DNA of 9,455 nt from Patescibacteria group bacterium (GTDB lineage Bacteria; Patescibacteriota; Patescibacteriia; 2-12-FULL-60-25). Positions 1 through 4,481 of this stretch are shown piece after piece. The stretch lies in contig JAGOUA010000027.1 in the NCBI GenBank assembly GCA_018061485.1, positions 1 through 9,455 on the forward strand. Reading direction: 5' to 3'. The notes under the pieces are model-generated. The model was not told where the DNA came from, did no database searches, and saw nothing but the letters and a program-made list of their open reading frames with translations. The translations under genes were made by a program, and so were the position numbers. Within the stretch, counting starts at the first letter, position 1; each line of letters begins with the position of its first letter.

Positions 1-17
1 TTGCTCCAGCGCGTCGC

Positions 18-139
18 ATCTCATCCAATCTAAGGGGTTTTTGCATGGGAAAAATCTCATCCAATATATCGTGTTTTTGCTATTCCGGGTCTTTTTCGCC
101 CTAGCATGGCAAATCTCATCTCATTCTGGGTGTTTTTGC
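18..139. repeat. three degenerate 27-bp direct repeats
   Basis: Three related 27-bp units lie at 18-44, 54-80 and 113-139. Each begins ATCTCATC and ends G-TTTTT-GC at exactly the same offset. Copies 1 and 2 agree at 23 of 27 positions and copies 2 and 3 at 20 of 27. The intervening spacers are 9 and 32 bp. Copies 2 and 3 also share flanking CATGG(G/C) just upstream (44-48, 105-109) and TATTC just downstream. A further T6 tract at 152-157 and an AAATCTC at 174-180 may be worn remains of the same unit. Irregular spacing and divergence argue against a CRISPR array. The function is unknown. Confidence 0.6.
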
Positions 140-189
140 TATTCTAAAGGGTTTTTTGTATTGAGGCGGCGCGAAATCTCTTTAGACGA

Positions 190-292
190 GCAAACGGGTG
201 ACGCCGGAGATGGATTCCTTGAAGCGCGCGGAGCGAGGCCAGCAAGGCGAGCGAGCACCTTCAAGGTGTTGATGGCGGCAGGACCCGTTTGC
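190..292. other. long nested inverted repeat, candidate structured RNA or small element
   Basis: A 10-bp perfect outer inverted repeat (GCAAACGGGT at 190-199, ACCCGTTTGC at 283-292) encloses a 4-bp pair (CGCC 202-205 with GGCG 274-277). Inside that is an 8-bp pair (CCTTGAAG 217-224 with CTTCAAGG 259-266). The apex at 225-258 is G+C- and purine-rich and contains a small GCC-AGCAA-GGC hairpin (238-248). Together the nested arms could form an interrupted rod of about 103 nt. I do not recognise it as 4.5S, 6S, RNase P or tmRNA. Either strand could be the transcript. It might also be a small non-autonomous mobile element bounded by the 10-bp ends, but no target duplication is visible. Confidence 0.4.
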
Positions 293-309
293 CGTAAGAA
301 GTTCATTAT

Positions 310-338
310 TTGACGTTTTGGCTATTTTCAGCGAAAAT
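310..338 (+). promoter_or_regulatory. candidate sigma70-type promoter for the infA operon
   Basis: TTGACG at 310-315 matches five of the six bases of the -35 consensus. After a 17-nt spacer it is followed by GAAAAT at 333-338, which matches four of six for the -10 box. This would place transcription start near 345, about 40 nt ahead of infA. It is the only good -35 hexamer I see upstream of infA, where the operon appears to begin. GATACT at 342-347 is an alternative -10, but its spacing from this -35 is too long. Confidence 0.45.
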
Positions 339-353
339 AGGGATACTTATCCC
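322..353. promoter_or_regulatory. two abutting dyads over the infA promoter, possible operator
   Basis: A perfect 8-bp inverted repeat (CTATTTTC, AGC, GAAAATAG; 322-340) covers the spacer and -10 box of the candidate promoter. Its last base starts a second perfect dyad (GGGATA, CT, TATCCC; 340-353), which covers the predicted transcription start. Two adjacent dyads in this position could be repressor sites or the first hairpins of the leader RNA. Neither has a U-tract after it, so a terminator is unlikely. No regulator is encoded in the window, so the operator role is inferred from position alone. Confidence 0.4.
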
Positions 354-384
354 TCTATCTCTACGATGTTAACCACCTTTTCCT

Positions 385-612
385 ATGGCCGGTAGCTCCT
401 CTACGAAAGATTTTATCGTATTAAAAGGCAAAGTTATCGAAAACTTGCCTGCTACGGCCTTCAAAGTCCGCTTGGAGAACAGTCAAGAAATTTTATGCCA
501 TCTTTCAGGGAAAATGCGTATGAACCGCATCCGCTTAACCCCAGGGGATGAAGTACAGGTAGAAATGAGCCCGTACGATTTGACAAAAGGGCGCATCACC
601 TATAGATTATAG
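385..612 (+). CDS. infA: translation initiation factor IF-1
   Basis: This 75-residue protein has the length and sequence of IF-1, the S1/OB-fold factor that binds the 30S A site and works with IF-2 and IF-3 in start selection. Visible family landmarks are the early strand FIVLKGKVIENLP (10-22), the loop HLSGKMRMNRIRL (39-51), PGDEVQVE (53-60) and the near-terminal PYDLTKGRI (63-71). The ATG at 385 is the first in frame and gives the standard IF-1 N-terminus. There is no Shine-Dalgarno sequence; the 20 nt upstream are pyrimidine-rich. It is the first gene of the operon here; the map and adk genes commonly found before it are absent. A 197-nt gap separates it from rpmJ. The stop is TAG. Confidence 0.97.
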   Translation: MAGSSSTKDFIVLKGKVIENLPATAFKVRLENSQEILCHLSGKMRMNRIRLTPGDEVQVEMSPYDLTKGRITYRL

Positions 613-809
613 GCCTTGTAGAGCGTTTTTTTGGGCTGTGAAGAGAGCAACCGACAATTCGCATACAACAGTCCGATGTTCACTCGTCGTTCTGCCCAGC
701 TCGTCTGGGATTCATTCACCAACAGCTTGCGTTTATTGATGGAGCGCGGTTGCCTCGAAATTGGCCGAGGCTCGCTCCCGCTCATAAACCCTGTGCTCTC
801 GTACCCGCT
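613..809 (+). promoter_or_regulatory. 197-nt infA-rpmJ gap, possible leader or regulatory RNA region
   Basis: Every other gap in this operon is 28 nt or less, so this one stands out. Near its 3' end is a nested hairpin: GGAGCG (741-746) pairs with CGCTCC (773-778), and inside it GCCTCG (752-757) pairs with CGAGGC (766-771) around an 8-nt loop. It ends 31 nt before the rpmJ ATG. A T7 run at 626-632 follows a small hairpin over the infA stop (CCTATA 599-604, TATAGG 608-613), but 12 nt separate them, so it is a poor terminator. A 60-codon TTG-started frame (631-813) ends with its TGA inside the rpmJ start (ATGA) but has no recognisable product. In E. coli S4 represses the alpha operon through a structured leader; a similar role here is only a guess. 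Confidence 0.4.
741..778 (+). other. nested stem-loop upstream of rpmJ
   Basis: The outer 6-bp stem is GGAGCG (741-746) with CGCTCC (773-778). The inner 6-bp stem is GCCTCG (752-757) with CGAGGC (766-771). The two are separated by an asymmetric bulge of 5 nt on one side and 1 nt on the other, and the loop is AAATTGGC. All paired positions are Watson-Crick and mostly G-C. No T-run follows, so it is not a terminator. It could instead shield or expose the rpmJ start, or act as a processing site. Confidence 0.45.
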
Positions 810-926
810 ATGAAAGTACGGTCCTCCGTCAAGGCAATTTGCCGTGACTGTCAAGTAATCCGACGCAAGGGTCGTGTCGTCGTGATTTGCTCGAAGTCCC
901 CGAAGCATAAGCAACGTCAAGGATAA
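810..926 (+). CDS. rpmJ: 50S ribosomal protein L36
   Basis: ATG at 810 opens a 38-residue frame that begins MKVRSSVKAICRDC and ends KHKQRQG, unmistakably L36. The zinc-ribbon ligands are all present: C11, C14, C27 and H33. The protein binds 23S rRNA in the large subunit, where it helps organise rRNA near the base of the stalk. The C27-to-H33 spacing of five residues and the 38-residue length match one of the two common L36 forms. No Shine-Dalgarno sequence is seen; the upstream bases are CCCGCT. It follows the long structured gap after infA and lies 9 nt before rpsM. Its start shares bases with the TGA of an unrecognised frame (631-813), which is probably chance. Confidence 0.96.
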   Translation: MKVRSSVKAICRDCQVIRRKGRVVVICSKSPKHKQRQG

Positions 927-935
927 TCCCTATCT

Positions 936-1322
936 ATGGCACGTATTGCAGGCGTAAGCCTTCCTCAAACCAAACGTGTCGACGTCGCTCTCACCTATAT
1001 CTACGGTATTGGTGAAACGATCGCCGATCGTATTCTCGAGAAAACTGGCATCGCGCCAGAGACTCGCGTCAAAGATCTTACCGAAGCGCAAGCGAACAAG
1101 CTGCGTGAAGAGGTGGAAAAAAACAACAAGGTGGAGGGTGAGCTTCGTCGCGAAGTTCTTTCCCACATCAAACGCTTAAAAGAAATCGGTTCCTACCGTG
1201 GTTCGCGTCACATCAAGGGCTTGCCAGCTCGTGGTCAGCGCACCAAGACCAACTCCCGCACGATCCGCGGAAACGTTCGTCGCACGACAGGCTCCGGTAA
1301 GCGCAAGCTTGAAAAGACCTAA
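936..1322 (+). CDS. rpsM: 30S ribosomal protein S13
   Basis: This 128-residue protein is S13, the small-subunit head protein that contacts the P-site tRNA and bridges to the 50S subunit. The N-terminal MARIAGVSLP and the helix-two-turn-helix region TYIYGIGETIADRIL (about 20-34) are typical. The C-terminal RNA-binding tail has RGSRHIKGLPARGQRTKTNSRT, the family's most conserved stretch, and ends in a basic segment (RKLEKT). The length is close to the usual 118-126. The ATG at 936 gives the conserved N-terminus directly. AAGGA at 919-923, inside the rpmJ end, is the only Shine-Dalgarno-like sequence, but its 12-nt spacing is long. The spacing to rpmJ (9 nt) and rpsK (11 nt) supports one transcript. 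Confidence 0.97.
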   Translation: MARIAGVSLPQTKRVDVALTYIYGIGETIADRILEKTGIAPETRVKDLTEAQANKLREEVEKNNKVEGELRREVLSHIKRLKEIGSYRGSRHIKGLPARGQRTKTNSRTIRGNVRRTTGSGKRKLEKT

Positions 1323-1333
1323 CATTATTCGTT

Positions 1334-1783
1334 ATGAGTGAAGCCAAGAAAGCAGCCGGTTCCGGCGCTGCCTCTTCTGCCAAGAAGACGGCGGCTAGTT
1401 CTGCCCGCACGCGCAAAAAAAAGGCGGCGCGCGCACAGGTCACCCAAGGAAAAGTATTCGTTCAAGCGACATTTAATAACACGATCGTTTCCATCACGGA
1501 TAACAACGGCAATGTGCTCGGTTGGTGCTCTGCCGGTGTCGTAGGGTTCAAGGGTCCAAAAAAGGCCACCCCATACGCCGCATCCATGATTGTGAAAGAA
1601 GCGGTTGAAAAAACTAAAGACTCCGGTCTCAAGGACGTCAATGTGTACGTCTCTGGGGTGGGGCAGGGTCGTGAAGGCGCGATTCGCGCATTGAACGCCA
1701 ACGGTCTCAACGTGCTCTCGATCAAAGACGTTACGCCTATTCCACACAATGGATGCCGCGCGCCACGTCCACGTCGTGTGTAA
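1334..1783 (+). CDS. rpsK: 30S ribosomal protein S11 with Ala/Lys-rich N-terminal extension
   Basis: The conserved S11 core spans about 36-149. It contains QATFNNTIVSITDNNGN (44-60), GFKGPKKATPYAA and GVGQGREGAIRAL, and ends with the RNA-binding tail IPHNGCRAPRPRRV. S11 sits in the 30S platform beside S18 and S7, near the mRNA exit. At 149 residues it is about 20 longer than E. coli S11. The excess is a low-complexity N-terminus (1-34) made almost only of Ala, Ser, Lys, Arg and Gly, similar in character to the S9 extension in this operon. The first ATG after the rpsM stop is used; there is no Shine-Dalgarno sequence. A Cys replaces the common Ala in the WxSAG motif (WCSAG). rpsD follows after 12 nt in the same frame. 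Confidence 0.97.
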   Translation: MSEAKKAAGSGAASSAKKTAASSARTRKKKAARAQVTQGKVFVQATFNNTIVSITDNNGNVLGWCSAGVVGFKGPKKATPYAASMIVKEAVEKTKDSGLKDVNVYVSGVGQGREGAIRALNANGLNVLSIKDVTPIPHNGCRAPRPRRV

Positions 1784-1795
1784 TCGCCACCAAGT

Positions 1796-2410
1796 ATGCG
1801 TTTAAAACTCACCGCCAAACACTCGCGACGCGAAGGCCAAGCCCTTACGGACAAAGCCTCGCATGCTCGCGCGCTCGCTCGTCGCCCATTTCCGCCAGGA
1901 GTCCACGGCCCAACCAACGGCTATGGTCGCATGACAGAATACGGCAAACAGCTCCGTGAAAAACAAAAAGCAAAACACTTGTATGGTCTCGCTGAACGTC
2001 AGTTCAGCAACCTCTTCCAAGAAGCGGCAAAGCGCAAAGGCAACACCGCCGAGGCGCTCGTGCAACTTCTCGAGCTTCGTTTGGACAATGCCGTGTACCG
2101 TGCTGGGTTTGCAAAAACACGCGCCGCTGCACGTCAGGCCGTTGGTCACGCCCACTTTGAAGTGAATAATCAGAAAGTGAATATTCCTTCGTATCGCGTT
2201 AAGCCGGGTGACGTGATCAAGATTCGTGGCAACAAGCAAGGGAAAGGTCTTTGGCAGAACATCTCTGAGGCGCTCGCCAAAAAAGAGGTGCCATCCTGGA
2301 TCTCTCTACAAGCAGCCGACTTGTCTGCTAAGATTACGTCTGTGCCATCTGGCGCCGAATTACAGCAGCCATTCGATACCAAGTTGATCATCGAATTCTA
2401 CTCCCGTTAA
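1796..2410 (+). CDS. rpsD: 30S ribosomal protein S4, zinc-free form
   Basis: This 204-residue protein is S4, a primary 16S rRNA binder that nucleates 30S assembly. The N-terminal region ends PPGVHG (33-38). The helical part carries MTEYGKQLREKQKAKHLYG and ALVQLLELRLDNAVYRAGFA. The S4-type RNA-binding domain includes TRAAARQAVGHAHFEVNNQKVNIPSYRVKPGD. The C-terminus is IEFYSR. There is no cysteine anywhere, so the four-Cys zinc site found in many S4 proteins is absent (the C-minus type). The start is constrained: only four codons lie between the rpsK stop and this ATG, and none can initiate. No Shine-Dalgarno sequence is visible. In enterobacteria S4 represses the operon that contains rpsM-rpsK-rpsD-rpoA; that may hold here but is not shown. 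Confidence 0.97.
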   Translation: MRLKLTAKHSRREGQALTDKASHARALARRPFPPGVHGPTNGYGRMTEYGKQLREKQKAKHLYGLAERQFSNLFQEAAKRKGNTAEALVQLLELRLDNAVYRAGFAKTRAAARQAVGHAHFEVNNQKVNIPSYRVKPGDVIKIRGNKQGKGLWQNISEALAKKEVPSWISLQAADLSAKITSVPSGAELQQPFDTKLIIEFYSR

Positions 2411-2425
2411 TCCTTAACAACCTAC

Positions 2426-2429
2426 GAGG
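2426..2429 (+). promoter_or_regulatory. Shine-Dalgarno sequence of rpoA
   Basis: GAGG lies 9 nt before the rpoA ATG at 2439, the most conventional ribosome binding site in the operon. It supports 2439 over a second in-frame ATG at 2451, though GGAG at 2441-2444 could serve that one. The protein alignment (MEPIMLPSKI) also favours 2439. Confidence 0.5.
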
Positions 2430-2438
2430 TTTCGCGTT

Positions 2439-3143
2439 ATGGAGCCAATCATGCTTCCATCTAAAATCCGTTTTACGCGGGGTGATCGCCCACATGAAGG
2501 AGTGCTTACCGTCGAGCCTTGTGTACAGGGCTTTGGTACCACTATCGGAAATGCTCTGCGTCGCGTCTTGCTTTCGTCGTTGCCTGGTGCAGCGGTGACA
2601 GCAGTCAAAATCAAGGGCGCCGATCATGAATTCACTACCATGAATCATGTCAAAGAAGATGTCCTGGAGATCATTCTCAACGTCAAAGCTTTACGCTTTA
2701 AGTTGTTCTCAGACGAGCCGGTGAAACTCCGTCTTGCCGTCAAGGGGGAGCGTGTCGTAACGGCCCATGATTTTGCGAAAGACGCCCTTGTAGAAGTCGT
2801 AAATCCCGATCAGACCATCGCTACGCTTACCGACGCTTCCGCTTCGTTCGAAATGGAAGTCTGGGTGAGTGCTGGCCGCGGCTATCGTTCGTCCGAAGAA
2901 CGCGCAAAAGACAGCAAAGCTGAACTTGGCGTGATCACGATCGACGCGCTATACAGCCCGATTGTCAGTGTTTCCTACAAAGTAGAAGAAACGCGTGTCG
3001 GCGAAAAAATCGACTTCGACAAGTTGACGCTTCGTCTCGAAACAGACGGATCCGTTGACCCTATTGATGCCTTGAATCAAGGGGTGCAGATTTTGCAAGA
3101 TCACGTGAATGTCCTCAAGGATCTGACCTATAGCGCTGAATAA
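2439..3143 (+). CDS. rpoA: RNA polymerase alpha subunit, N-terminal domain only
   Basis: This is the alpha subunit, whose N-terminal domain dimerises and provides the platform for beta and beta-prime. The family signature GFGTTIGNALRRVLLSSLPGAAVT (about 31-54) includes the conserved RR pair, followed by HEFTTMNHVKEDVLEIILN. Residues 160-234 carry the second half of the dimerisation domain and end DALNQGVQILQDHVNVLKDLTYSAE. At 234 residues the protein stops where E. coli alpha (329) reaches its flexible linker, so the C-terminal domain that binds UP elements and activators is missing. The stop is a clean TAA and rplQ begins 21 nt later, so no frameshifted CTD is hidden downstream. The N-terminus MEPIMLPSKI resembles CPR RpoA as I remember it. 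Confidence 0.96.
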   Translation: MEPIMLPSKIRFTRGDRPHEGVLTVEPCVQGFGTTIGNALRRVLLSSLPGAAVTAVKIKGADHEFTTMNHVKEDVLEIILNVKALRFKLFSDEPVKLRLAVKGERVVTAHDFAKDALVEVVNPDQTIATLTDASASFEMEVWVSAGRGYRSSEERAKDSKAELGVITIDALYSPIVSVSYKVEETRVGEKIDFDKLTLRLETDGSVDPIDALNQGVQILQDHVNVLKDLTYSAE

Positions 3144-3164
3144 GCCTAAGATCAAGCCCGATTT

Positions 3165-3518
3165 ATGCGTCACCGTCGAACAGGAACAACCCTCGACCGT
3201 AAAACCGCTCCACGTCGCGCGCTTCTGCGAGGCTTGGCTACGTCCCTTGTGACTCATGAGCACGTCACCACGACGCTCGCAAAAGCGAAAGCGATGCGAC
3301 CGCTCGTTGAACGTCTCATCACAAAAGGCAAGCACAAGTCGTTGCACGCACGCCGCGAACTGATGAAAACGGTTCTTACGGAACAGGCTGTCAACAAATT
3401 GTTAGAAGAGCTTGGACCTCGCTATGCCACGCGGCCTGGCGGGTACACGCGCATTATTAAACTCAATCCACGCAAGGGTGATGGTGCCGAAATGGCCCAG
3501 ATCCAGCTCGTGAAGTAA
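3165..3518 (+). CDS. rplQ: 50S ribosomal protein L17
   Basis: This 117-residue protein is bacterial L17, which binds 23S rRNA near the polypeptide exit tunnel rim. The N-terminus MRHRRTGTTLDRKTAPRR and the core LLRGLATSLVTHEHVTTTLAKAKAMRPLVERLITKGK are diagnostic. The C-terminal part has RPGGYTRIIKLNPRKGDGAEMAQIQLV, matching the family end (GD.A.MA.IELV). The length is normal. ATG at 3165 gives the conserved MRHR start; no Shine-Dalgarno sequence is seen. It lies 21 nt after rpoA and 4 nt before rplM. rpoA-rplQ is a common bacterial pairing, and the rplM-rpsI pair follows as in many genomes. Confidence 0.97.
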   Translation: MRHRRTGTTLDRKTAPRRALLRGLATSLVTHEHVTTTLAKAKAMRPLVERLITKGKHKSLHARRELMKTVLTEQAVNKLLEELGPRYATRPGGYTRIIKLNPRKGDGAEMAQIQLVK

Positions 3519-3522
3519 CGCT

Positions 3523-3909
3523 ATGGCCTGGAAAAAGAAAATGCCGGTCATCGCCGGCCTGAAGCGAGAAACCATCGTGATTGATGCGGAAGGAAAAATC
3601 GTCGGCCGTCTCGCGACGCAAATCGCGAACAAGCTGATGGGAAAAGACAAGCCAACGTACACCCCACATATTGATGCCGGTGCATCGATTAAGGTGATCA
3701 ACGCGTCCAAGCTTGTGTATTCCGGAAAGAAGATGGACCAAAAAGTCCTCTTCCGTTCCTCCAACCGCCCAAGCGGTATCAAGCGTCTTCCTGTGGCAAA
3801 ACTCCAGGTTGAAAAACCAGGAGAGATCTTGCGCCACGCCGTGAAGTACATGCTTCCAAAGAACCGCACGCAAGCAGAACGAATGAACCGTCTTACCATC
3901 GAAGCATAA
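3523..3909 (+). CDS. rplM: 50S ribosomal protein L13, short C-terminus
   Basis: L13 is an early-assembling 50S protein. Clear motifs are VIDAEGKIVGRLATQIANKLMGKDKPTYTPHID (about 19-51), VINASKLVYSGKK, the P-G-I-K-like loop at about 83-86 and AVKYMLPKN (111-119). At 128 residues it is shorter than the usual 142 or so. It ends RMNRLTIEA and lacks the tail with the His-Pro-His-Ala-Gln-type motif found in many bacteria. The ATG at 3523 is four bases after the rplQ stop, with no Shine-Dalgarno sequence, so translational coupling is likely. rpsI starts one base after its stop. L13 and S9 are very often paired in bacterial and archaeal genomes. Confidence 0.97.
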   Translation: MAWKKKMPVIAGLKRETIVIDAEGKIVGRLATQIANKLMGKDKPTYTPHIDAGASIKVINASKLVYSGKKMDQKVLFRSSNRPSGIKRLPVAKLQVEKPGEILRHAVKYMLPKNRTQAERMNRLTIEA

Positions 3910-3910
3910 T

Positions 3911-4414
3911 ATGGCTACTGAAACAAAAAAGAAGACTGCGGCTCCAAAAGCAGCAGCTCCTCGCGCCAAAAAAGTGAAGGCTGTCGAAGCTGCCACTGAT
4001 GCGTCGATGGTCGAGATCACTAAAGACAATACTATCGCTACCATTGGTCGTCGCAAGACGGCAGTGGCTCGCGTGAAGCTTGTCCGCGGTGGCTCCGGCG
4101 TCATCCGTATCAATGACAAGGCGTTCACCACCTACTTTCCTACGTCTGAACTTCAACGCATCGTTCTTGAGCCTCTCCGCACGGTGAGTCTTGAGAAGAG
4201 CTTCGATATGAGTGTCGTCGCCCAAGGCGGTGGTATTCACTCGCAAGCAGAGGCGGTTCGTCTCGGTGTCGCTCGCGCTCTTATCAAAGAGCAGGCCGAT
4301 TTCCGCACGTCCCTCAAGAAGCTTGGGTTCCTCACACGTGATCCACGTGCGAAAGAACGTAAGAAGCCAGGTCTTCGTCGCGCTCGTCGTGCCCCACAGT
4401 GGAGCAAACGCTAA
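3911..4414 (+). CDS. rpsI: 30S ribosomal protein S9 with Ala/Lys-rich N-terminal extension
   Basis: S9 is a 30S head protein whose C-terminal tail reaches the P-site tRNA. The core begins at about residue 42 (IATIGRRKTAVARVKL) and includes SGVIRINDKAF, VVAQGGGIHSQAEAVRLGVARAL and DPRAKERKKPG. It ends with the conserved basic tail RRARRAPQWSKR. At 167 residues it exceeds the usual 130 or so because of a roughly 38-residue N-terminal segment of Ala, Lys, Pro and Thr, similar to that on S11. ATG at 3911 comes one base after the rplM stop; there is no Shine-Dalgarno sequence. It closes the operon: a strong terminator follows 6 nt after the stop. Confidence 0.97.
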   Translation: MATETKKKTAAPKAAAPRAKKVKAVEAATDASMVEITKDNTIATIGRRKTAVARVKLVRGGSGVIRINDKAFTTYFPTSELQRIVLEPLRTVSLEKSFDMSVVAQGGGIHSQAEAVRLGVARALIKEQADFRTSLKKLGFLTRDPRAKERKKPGLRRARRAPQWSKR

Positions 4415-4420
4415 CGCGTC

Positions 4421-4446
4421 AAAAAACACCCTTCGGGGTGTTTTTT
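4421..4446 (+). terminator. rho-independent terminator of the ribosomal operon
   Basis: CACCC (4427-4431) pairs with GGGTG (4436-4440) around a TTCG tetraloop, the UUCG type that is especially stable in RNA. The flanking A6 (4421-4426) and T6 (4441-4446) extend the stem and give the U-tract. Because A6 sits on the other side, the element would also work for minus-strand transcripts. It separates the ribosomal operon from the glycosyltransferase gene. Confidence 0.92.
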
Positions 4447-4481
4447 GGTGTCTAAAATCTTTTGTGCTACGGTTTGAAGGT

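Noticed and set aside
18..157. Possible CRISPR array from the spaced 27-bp repeats
   Set aside because: The repeats are degenerate, spacers are 9 and 32 bp, and no cas genes are present.
139..306. A 55-codon ATG-started frame on the minus strand (begins MNFLRQTGPAA) that covers the whole inverted repeat
   Set aside because: Its openness follows from the G+C-rich inverted repeat, no ribosome binding site is seen, and I cannot place the product. It should be revisited if the same peptide recurs in related genomes.
41..313. A 90-codon TTG-started frame on the + strand before infA
   Set aside because: It runs through the direct repeats and the inverted repeat, has low-complexity hydrophobic then Arg/Ala-rich content, and resembles no known family. 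It is better explained as a frame open by chance.
599..632. Terminator after infA (small hairpin 599-613 and T7 at 626-632)
   Set aside because: The stem is A/T-rich with 6 bp and is separated from the T-run by 12 nt, so it does not have terminator geometry.
631..813. A 60-codon frame in the infA-rpmJ gap whose TGA overlaps the rpmJ ATG
   Set aside because: The ATGA overlap is suggestive of coupling, but the start is TTG, there is no ribosome binding site, the stop is TGA unlike all other genes here, and the sequence matches nothing I know.
3463..4429. Long minus-strand frames opposite rplM and rpsI (3463-4131 and 3893-4429)
   Set aside because: They are antisense shadows of well-identified ribosomal protein genes and resemble no protein family.
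4212..4481. Upstream extension of the glycosyltransferase frame into rpsI
   Set aside because: The extension overlaps rpsI in another frame and crosses the terminator; the ATG at 4482 gives a normal family length.
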